Shown here piece after piece: positions 56,164 through 64,000 of a stretch of DNA of 64,000 bases. The stretch spans positions 1,984,001-2,048,000 of the forward strand of contig VJWN01000004.1 of NCBI GenBank assembly GCA_007644065.1, read 5' to 3'. How positions within the stretch are numbered: the first letter of the stretch is position 1; the number at the start of each line of letters is the position of its first letter. A model generated the notes under the pieces. It saw only the letters and a program-made list of their open reading frames with translations, was not told the origin of the DNA and made no database searches. The position numbers were made by a program, and so were the translations under genes. The DNA comes from Margaritispora aquatica. Its lineage: Eukaryota; Ascomycota; Leotiomycetes; Helotiales; Discinellaceae.

Positions 56164-57570
56164 TTATTCATCCTTATCATTCCCACACACCTCAAACCAC
56201 CCCGTCATACTATCGATCCACCACACAAACTTCCAGTACAAACTCGCCCTATCCCAATCAAAGTCTCCCATCTCCGTCCTAGGCACTGCATTTCCAATGA
56301 TATCCGCGCTTAGCCAATTGATCAATGGGATGTGGCTGATTATTTTCTTTGTCATAGAGGATTGAGGTAACAACGCTTGATCCGCAGGAAGCAGCTTCAT
56401 GCGTTTTGCAGTGGGTATGCGTCTGCAGAACAGCAATTCTTCAGCTGCTTGAGGTTGGGATTGTGACTGTGATTGAGAGAAGCCGGTCAGGGTTGCCGAG
56501 GAAGTAGCAGATGCAACAGTGCCGCTTTCGACGGTGAACGAGGATGCTTGAGATTCGGAAGGTGAAACAGAAGTGATGCCACGACTAATCTCTCGCATCG
56601 ATGGCGTGTTTGCGGATCGTGGAAGGCCTCGTCGACTGTCCCCTGGGGTGCCTATGCTCTGGAATCGATCTGACCGCGGTGTGCGCTGTTTGCTGCTCGC
56701 ATCTATAGGTTCGTCCGACGCTGGAGGTACACCTCGATATAATTCAGCGAAAATCAGTTGTCCGAGAATGGTTTGGGGTGAAGCGTCGACTGCTGCATCT
56801 GCTGCCTCGGCAGACTCGAAAGTGACTTTGATCCAATGCTGTCCTCCTGCAAATTTGAGTGCCTTCGCTTTCTCCTCTGCTGTCAAAGGCTTCAGGCGCA
56901 TCGAAGCTGGGTCTCGGACATCGAGTTTGTAACGTCTTTGCTCGACTGGTGGATCCCGGGGATAGTCTTCGCAGATGCGCCCAGCTATACGTTCGTATTC
57001 CTTAACTGCAGCGTATTGTTGGGTTGGCTTAAAACCCCTCAGGATGACTTCCGTAGGCACTTTGGGCGCTGACTTCTTCGAAAACCTCGACGAAGGTCCA
57101 GCATTCCCATCAATCTGTGTGAGCTGTGTATTGGGCTGAGAAATTGAGGTCGAAAGCGAGCTCTTGCGCTGAGGTAACTCGGTCAATTCCGTGGCTCGAT
57201 TTGTTATGAACTGAGAAAAGATGGCATCTGCTGCTGCTAACGTGGGATCTTCGCGCTTCGCAGCTGGTGTGCCTGTCCGTGATCTCGACCGCCTTGTTGA
57301 CTTTCCAAAAGAGCCTGTCTCTGCAACTGCCCGTCGAGGTCTGGATATGGTGGGATTGCCATCGGTGCTGTCGATATCAATGAAGTCAGCGATATGCGAG
57401 AATCTGGTACTCGACATGGAAATGGACATGGCGCATGCAGCATGCTTTGTTGATATGCTTGCTTTGATATTAACTTACCCAGGAAAAAGCATGGCATAAG
57501 GTCTTTGTACTCCATCCTCGCCCACGTACAATTCGTCATCTGGAACGTTGTGTAGAATTAAAGGTGGCAT
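56164..57570 (-). CDS. nup53: Nucleoporin Nup53/Nup35 family (MPPN domain)
   Basis: Inner-ring nucleoporin that binds Nup93/Nic96, Nup155 and the pore membrane. Exons 57570-57479 and 57403-56164 give 443 aa. The first exon encodes [20 protein letters not shown] and RPYAMLFPG, a typical start of filamentous fungal Nup53. The atypical RRM (MPPN) runs from [16 protein letters not shown], about residue 145, to about 255. After a Ser-rich linker the C-terminus ends in an amphipathic helix, [16 protein letters not shown], the membrane-binding element. A second acceptor six bases upstream (exon from 57409) is also in phase and would add Thr-Arg; the CAG acceptor is preferred here over GAG. Residue numbers depend on that choice. 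Confidence 0.88.
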
Positions 57571-58837
57571 TATTTTTGGCAGATTCGAGAAGAAAGGGAT
57601 TTCGTTGAATGAACTGGAATGTTGGTGGACACGCGATTGAATGGTACCTTAGGGTGGTATTTCCTGGTCCAAACCACTTTTCGCGATCTCTCCAGCAACA
57701 CGGGGATTTTTTGAGGCCGTGTCTGTTGTGTTCGGGATCAGATTAGGTTAGATGCCTGCTGGAAAAGTGGGTCATTCATTACCTTATTCAGCCAACACCT
57801 CAATCTCTAAGGTACCTAAGGTACACTATGTAGCTACAGTGTAGGATAGATCCTAGCTTGTTCATTATCTCCCTACCATCTCAACAAGTATCAATCTCAC
57901 ATCTTTACTTCAAGTGAAGAATTCGTCGACATAAATAGCGCTTGCTGTGTCCTAAGCATGGTGGTCATAGGTAGGTACTCGCTCGTCGTAGCAAACCTAG
58001 CCTCCTCTCAGGTGTTTAGCCCATCGTTTGTGCTGTTAGGAAGACACGCCACCACCTTTACTACCTAAACGTATCTGTACGGTTAAGGAGTGGTTGATCT
58101 AAAGCCTATAGTTTAAAGATTGACCATGGAGATCAAAGTCTGGGACAAGACAGTGGGATTCACACCTCCTAGTAGCAAGACTAAGACTAGTTGTGGGCCG
58201 TGTTAGTTGATGCAAGATCGCTGTTGATAATTACTGTGCACATGCCAGCTCTGTCTACTCGATTCAAAATCAACAAACAATTTGAAGTTTGTGAGACCAG
58301 TATATATATATATATATATATATCACCCCAGTACACCTAGAAAATACTTCTAATAGTTAGAGCTTTCTTGGTGTCTTGCCATCAAGGTACTGTAGCCATA
58401 AGTACGGCAAAGATCATACTTGACTTTTCGCTTACCTCGTAGTTCAATGGCATATGCTATGAGACCTGTTGCCTTATAAGTTCGGCTACTTACACATTTG
58501 CTACCTTACCTAGCTCATGCACGAATTCATCTGTTATCTGATCGGACCGTGTTTGAAGCCTTCTCCTCAGTATCCCCAGTTGATCTATCTCAAAAAAATA
58601 TGTATTAGCCTAGCTAGCCTATGTAGAAAGTAGATTCAAAGTCTAAATCGCAACCATATGTCAGCATGGTCAAACTCAGCCAAGGAAATTCTACCACAAG
58701 ATTTGATGTACAGGGATTCTTCAGCCGCATCTAGGCACAAATCTTTGTTCTAACGTCATAATGCATCTGAAGTTCACAAAGCTTCAACGACACCTCAACC
58801 CTTCAACATCTTCAATTAACTATCAATAGCCTTCAAG
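57571..58837. other. Intergenic with TA repeat and palindromic words
   Basis: About 1.27 kb between the divergent Nup53 and Fmp46-like starts. It holds a (TA)n run at 58301-58323 and the words GGTACCTTAGG (57643-57653) and CTAAGGTACCTAAGGTAC (57807-57824). No gene is supported. Confidence 0.6.
58301..58323. repeat. (TA)n microsatellite
   Basis: Eleven or so uninterrupted TA units in intergenic DNA. Confidence 0.9.
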
Positions 58838-59401
58838 ATGTTTCGATTTGTATGTGGCCTCCAGTGAATCCGCAGACGCGTTAGAATATCTCCCATAATC
58901 AAATACTAACCATCAATCCCTTGCAGCACAAAACTAAAGATGTTATTACCCTCTTCCATAAGGCCAGCGTCCCGTCCTCAATGAGAGCCAACGCCCTCCT
59001 CAAGCAGATATCCGCCACTGCAAGCGAGACTGCTACAGAAGACCAAGCCAGCGACCACTCTGCACACTCTAAGGCACAACGCGTAGAGTTCGACTTGGAG
59101 GTAACGGAGGAGCCACCCACTGCAGACCAGCTCAAGAGCATCTTGGAATATGTAGGAGCTCAGAAGGCCAGCACCATCATTCGAGGCGCAAAGGATGAAG
59201 CGGATGCTATTAGGAAGTTGGCAGCGGATGGAAATAGCTTCGAGAGACCTGTGGTATGTTTTGCTATCCGGTTCAGGTAAAAAGAGGGATGGCATGCTGA
59301 CTGACTGGTGACAGATTGTTGATTGGAGCAACGGCAAGGCTATCACGGGTGCTAATGAGTCTGAGATTCTGAAGATGCTGGAAGCTTTACCTAAGAATTA
59401 G
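58838..59401 (+). CDS. Fmp46-like mitochondrial thioredoxin-fold protein (DUF1687)
   Basis: Small redox-fold protein related to yeast Fmp46, a mitochondrial protein of unclear function. Exons 58838-58849, 58927-59253 and 59315-59401 give 141 aa, family length. The first exon is only 12 nt (MFRF). Family landmarks are KDVITLFHKASVPSS, FDLEVTEEPPTADQLKSILEYV, FERPVIVDWSNGKAITG and ESEILKMLEALPKN. The position where glutaredoxins carry CxxC reads ASVPSS with no cysteine, so it is unlikely to catalyse dithiol exchange. The basic N-terminus is short for a targeting signal. Confidence 0.88.
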
Positions 59402-60577
59402 GTCGGGAGGAAGGAGGTTTGTATATATTGTATCAACATCAGGTGATGACATCAAAATCCACCTCACGACATCAAAAACTGTGCTGTGGGCTGTGAATGA
59501 GCTCTGCCTACAAATAAACATCTTCACTCGACTTGACATTTTACTGACTGTTGTTCATTGGGTTGCCATTCAAAACCAAGTTTGCTAGAACCTGGTACGT
59601 TCCTCAGTGGGGAGTGTGAAAGGTTTTGAAGCGTTACTAGGCTGCCAGACAAGGTCGGCGCCGGCGTTAAAGAATTGAGACTAGCTCTTTGTTGTTTACA
59701 GGCGTTTTGGGGTTCATTCCAAGTACAAGTCGGGTCTCGGGGTAAGGCTGGGTTTCTGGTACCAACGCAGGTGGATCTCTACTTCTTGTATGCGGAGGGT
59801 GCTTTTGATGGCTATGATCTCGAATACTCTAGATCCACCAAGACCATCGTATCCGGGTAGCCAGATGATAGTCTTGATGGAGCTTGGAGCTTGGAGCTTG
59901 AACCGCTATCCATTGAGACGAAGTCTCAGGCTTCATGACGCACAAATGCTACTCTGCTCAAAGATGTGGTTCCAATGATGTGGTTTCAGCTGGCCTGTTA
60001 AAGGTCGCGACTATCTTAAGTTGTAGAACACTACGCAAGCACTGTCTCCATCTTCCTTCTGCTCTAGATTTGCCTTGTTGCTAGGTTATCATAATGAAGA
60101 ACACGAGTCAAAAATGACAATTATCCTGGTTTCCAATCATGCAATTCATCTTGAACATAAGAATGACTACATGATGTGATGCGATCATGGCTGAGGCGGA
60201 ATTCAATTGAATAATTTGGCTTTCTGCTGTCATTGTTAACTATCTATACCTACCTACCTGAGGGAGGTACTAGCGTACCTCACCAGTGGCTGCAGATTCA
60301 TTTTCGTTTTGGTCGCGTCGACATCCGACCAACTATTTATGCCGGTTGCAACTTTCCAATACTTTCCTCTTCTACTCTTCCCCCAAGTCGACAATTCAGA
60401 AAGAATTTTGGCGATCTTCTTAGCCCATCCGCCTCTTCTCTCTTTCTCCCCCTCAACTATCGCTGATTACCGCAAAATCAATTCGGATCTTTGCAATCAA
60501 GAGATTATCCTCGCTTCTTTTCTTCAACACCTCAAGTACATAGCAATCGCTATTTCACCTTTCTCATCTACTTCTCA
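59402..60577. other. Intergenic stretch
   Basis: Presumed 3' flank of the Fmp46-like gene and promoter/leader of the gene at 60578. A triple AGCTTGG-type repeat occurs at about 59879-59900 and a TACCTACCTACCTGAGGGAGGT word at about 60248-60270. The downstream leader from about 60350 is pyrimidine-rich. No gene supported. Confidence 0.5.
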
Positions 60578-63500
60578 ATGAAGGTTCAACACCCTCCGCA
60601 GATGCAATCGCTTTTGGCAGCCATACCCGAATCCTCCTTCTCAATGCCGCAGCCACAGCCGCAGCCTCAACCGTTGACAGAGCCGAAGCTAACTCCAATT
60701 GTTCGCCTTCCAAAATCTACGAAGATGCACAAGGCCTCGAAGAGTATCTCAACGTTAAATCCAGCTTGTGAAGCATTCGGTACGATCCCGTCTGATTTCC
60801 ATCTGCTTCTGCAATCTACCTATACTGATCGAGTATGTCCAGATCCGACCAAGACCCCCGCCCACACTTCGCAAATAGCCTTCAATCCAATGCCTGACCA
60901 CTTCTCGGGTGTACCTGCGAATGCCCTCGCCCTTGTTTCAACCCAGAATGGAAGATATCCGAAGCGTACATTGGAAGTTACTCCCCCAGCGCTCATCGCT
61001 CGAACCGATGTCGCACGCGATATTGAAAAGAAGTCCATGAGCATTTGGGATGAATACCGCACCCACCCTCTTCTTTACAACATGCAAACGCCCCAGAATA
61101 GGGAAGACCTCTACAAATTTTTCGATGCTGTAGATCTACAAGTTGAAGGCCATGAATTTTGCTTCAAGGTTCTCGTCAGATTGTCGCAACATTCTCAAGA
61201 GCAGGCAAGCATCACACATTCAGAGATTTACACTTTTGCAAAAGACTGGGTTGCAAAGGATGGCGCGCATTTGCAGTATCTTGGACGTGACCACGATGTT
61301 ACTCAAAGCCATCCAGAGTTTAATGTTGACGAGCTGTCTAGAAGCTTCGACCACCCGGAATATCTCTTTACATTAAAGCGGGCGATCAACCATTATGTTC
61401 AAGAACGCCATTTTCGTACCCAGGAGGCGTCAACTGCATTGATGAGACTTCAGCAACGAGAAATAGATTCCGAATTTCAGAATATGTACATCCAGGATAG
61501 GACGCAACGCAGCAACACTGTCAGTTTTTCATCAGCCTATGGTCCCCAAGATAGCCGTTTTGGGGTTCCCCAACAACCCCACAGAAATTCCCTAAGCTTT
61601 GCACAAACTACACAGCTAGATTACCGCTCTCGGAGCTGGTCAAATGCAAGTCATGGAGGCAACCGCCGTGCCAATGATCGTCGTGGAAAACGTTCCAGCC
61701 CACCACATGAAAATCAGGCTAGCCCACCGCGTGATAACCGTTACAGCCCACCGCGTGGAGGCCGTCACAGTCCGTCACATCACCAATCTGGACATTACCG
61801 CACATTTTCTGGTTTTGCACCCTCAGAAGGCATATTGTTTGAAACGGATAGTGGACCGTGTAGAATCTACACACACCCGAATGGCGATTTCACCTGCACG
61901 TATGATGGGCTGAGAAGGGAACACGACAAGGCAAAGCAAATTCCTTTAACAGTTCTTGTTGAGAACTATCATTTCATTCGCAATTGGAGAGAGTCGCATG
62001 AGCTCAAGAAATTAATGTCGCAGAGCGGCCAGGTAGTCTCGATTGCATATACAGAAAAGGAAAATATACCTCATGCCTTCGTGCAGTGAGTACATGCATT
62101 TTCCGTCGATGAGCTTTTAGGATCAATGTGCTAACTCTTAACCTAGGTTCGCGGAAGCAACCTCTGTTCATACAGCTGTACGCAAGTTTGATGGATTCCG
62201 TGTTGGACCACTCGCTACACTTGTCGTAAAGGCTCGGAAGCCATACAAGAATATATCACGTAGCAATACATATAGCAACGAAGAGCAGGGCTACTCTAAT
62301 AGCGGACCGGTCAAACATAAGCATGGTCGGAATTGTTCAGGAATATCTGTGACATCTCAGATATCCTCTATGCCATTGGGCAGCATCAATAACCTACCTT
62401 CAAAGCAAGATCTCTCCAAGGAAAAGTCGACTGAACTCAAGGATACCTCGCCAAAGAAGACTCGACAAAGCACAAAGGACAAGCAGCAGAAAGCGGCCAA
62501 GGAGAATATGTAAGCACCTGTCCTGGAAGACATTTGATTCTAAGCAAGCTGACATACTTTAGTCCCATGTCAACTACCCCAACCAGAACTGGAAATCGAT
62601 CAAGATCCGCATACCGTACAAACTCCAAATCTCCCAGAAAACAACGCACTCAATCCGATGCACCATTCAGAGACTATCAAACTTGGAATGGAGAGAGACT
62701 ATACACTTTTTCTATGGATGAACAGATGGACACGGAGAACGCGTCTGTTCCAGTAAACACCTTTTCTATGGACAATCATAAGGACACAGAGACTGCGCCT
62801 ATCTTAGTGAACAGCTTTTCTATGGGCAATTACAGAGACAAGGAAAATGTGCCAGTTTCTTTAGTTGGTCCAGCAACATCTACAACTGAGAATACTGAAT
62901 CCAAGCTCAAGAAGAAATCCAAGCCAAAGACGAAGCAGCCCAGGAACGAGAATAATATCCCCGAACCAGCCAATGCATCAATGTACAACGATACTGATAT
63001 ATTCTCGCCTGCCAACTCATTCCCTTCATCCACAAACAATACCTCGTTCACTACCAATTCTTCCAAGAATTCAAGCTTTGCATTATCCGACAAAGCAGGA
63101 GCTCAAGCAGGCAAGTCCAGAAAAGCTCGCGAGAGTGAGAACGAAAAAACTTTGTTTGATGATTCCAGAGCCAGCGATATGCCAGCCAATATTGAAACTG
63201 GTCGTGGTGATGGTGGAAGGTTGGGCTCAGCTAAGTCTCAAGGACATGCAAAAAATGGAGCCAGCAACTCTGTTCGCAAGTCTGATGCCAACAAGAAACA
63301 GAGCAAGCATGGATCTTTTGGCAGATCTAACAATAAGTCCAAGAAGCATGACACAGAGAAACTGGATGCTGGTTTACCGTCTGCAGAGGCCATCGCGCCA
63401 ATGGCTACAAGCGGGGAACTTCCCACAACCAAGACTGAACGTGTTGCTCCCGTTGTCTTCAAAGCTAAGGAGACCGAAGCAAGTTCTGTTGACGACAAGG

Positions 63501-63881
63501 TAACCATCTCTAATGATCAAGCGGTCGCAACAAAGCCTGATGATGTTGCCAAAGAGAGAAATGCAGCCGTGCCTGAGACCTCGAAGCAACATTACTCTAA
63601 GGTAAATGACGAGAATGGTATTTCCTCTACATCTCCAGATGACGCATCAGCCCCTATCTTGGGAAAGAAGAAACAAATACCACTCGTCGCTGTTCCACGA
63701 AACTTTCCTCCGCGCCCTCAATCGTAAGTCGTAAGAACTCCCTTCTCCCTACTGCTATGAACTTTGCTGACTCGTTTGCAGTCTAACCACTGACGATTCC
63801 AATGACAATTATGAAAATGATGATGATATGGAGTTGGGAAGTGAAGCATGGCCGTTTGTTAAAAGTGTGAGGCCTCTATAA
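60578..63881 (+). CDS. Large low-complexity protein with SR-like and FSM repeats
   Basis: Unrecognised protein, 1043 aa from exons 60578-62085, 62147-62509, 62563-63723 and 63782-63881; all three introns are phase 2, with good GT-AG sites. The open frame extends upstream only from a TTG, so the ATG at 60578 is used. Residues 1-50 are Pro/Gln-rich (PQPQPQPQPLTEP). A folded-looking part covers about 60-330 (for example IWDEYRTHPLLYN, EDLYKFFDAVDLQVEG, NVDELSRSFDHPEYLF). Residues about 375-440 are Arg/Ser/Pro-rich with SPPH, SPPR, SPPR and SPSH units like SR proteins. A second folded block (about 445-570) contains ILFETDSGPCRIYTHPNG and FRVGPLATLVVKARKP. The rest is disordered and Lys/Ser-rich with three FSM repeats near residues 680-725. 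A role in RNA biology is only a guess from the SR-like part. The acidic tail ends SVRPL. Confidence 0.8.
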
Positions 63882-64000
63882 AAGCATCATTGCTATTGCT
63901 AAAGGTCTTACTTCTCGAGTAGGTTTGGTGCACAGCGTGTTATGGTGGTTCAGCTTGTCATGATGGGATTGTTACTGTGGCTGAATTCTTGCACGAATTC

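Noticed and set aside
1..64000. tRNA, rRNA, CRISPR, insertion sequence or prophage features
   Set aside because: Scanning by eye for GGTTCGA-type T-loops, direct-repeat arrays, transposase motifs and terminal inverted repeats gave nothing convincing; a tRNAscan or repeat search could still find small items.

Overview
This is a nuclear segment from a filamentous ascomycete (Pezizomycotina), most likely a leotiomycete. That call rests on short 45-100 nt GT-AG introns with CTAAC/CTGAC-type branch sites, compact genes on both strands, and family-level protein resemblance; no database search was possible. No transposon, CRISPR array, rRNA or convincing tRNA was seen. Multi-exon coordinates are hand-built from splice sites and reading phase, and every model closes in frame.

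Layout. 1-2.66 kb shows no gene. 2.66-3.4 kb (-) is a small Lys/Glu/Pro/Val-rich protein that starts in a 13-nt exon. 4.85-9.25 kb is a divergent pair: the PP2A activator RRD1/PTPA (-) and a large disordered protein with a C-terminal Myb/SANT-like domain (+). 10.6-14.9 kb (+) is a long coiled-coil protein with a run of duplicated small exons. 16.4-18 kb holds a broken and an intact copy of a small Cys-rich/coil gene. 18.8-21.15 kb (-) is a TOK-type outward K+ channel, divergent from RAD4/XPC (22.2-24.6 kb, +). 24.9-25.9 kb (-) has another small Cys-rich gene and a relic.

27.2-33.4 kb looks like a small catabolic module: a TauD/JLP1-like dioxygenase (-), a Dal5-type MFS permease (+) and a Kv-beta-like aldo-keto reductase (+). 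34.3-36.2 kb (+) is an unrecognised protein with an N-myristoylation/S-acylation start and three copies of a domain of roughly 140-170 residues. 36.5-37.3 kb (+) is a 3-hydroxyacyl-CoA dehydratase-like protein.

37.8-45.5 kb is the most suggestive block: UDP-glucose 6-dehydrogenase (-), a GH16 glucanase/transglycosylase-like protein (+) and a hyaluronan-synthase/CPS1-like GT2 synthase (+). Together they could make a nucleotide-sugar acid, polymerise a surface polysaccharide and remodel the wall.

46.9-63.9 kb is mostly housekeeping: TRM44 tRNA methyltransferase (-), ribosomal protein eL24 (+), a LigB-type dioxygenase (-), acyl-protein thioesterase (-), an IVY1-like protein (+), nucleoporin Nup53 (-), an Fmp46-like thioredoxin-fold protein (+) and a large low-complexity protein with SR-like and FSM repeats (+).
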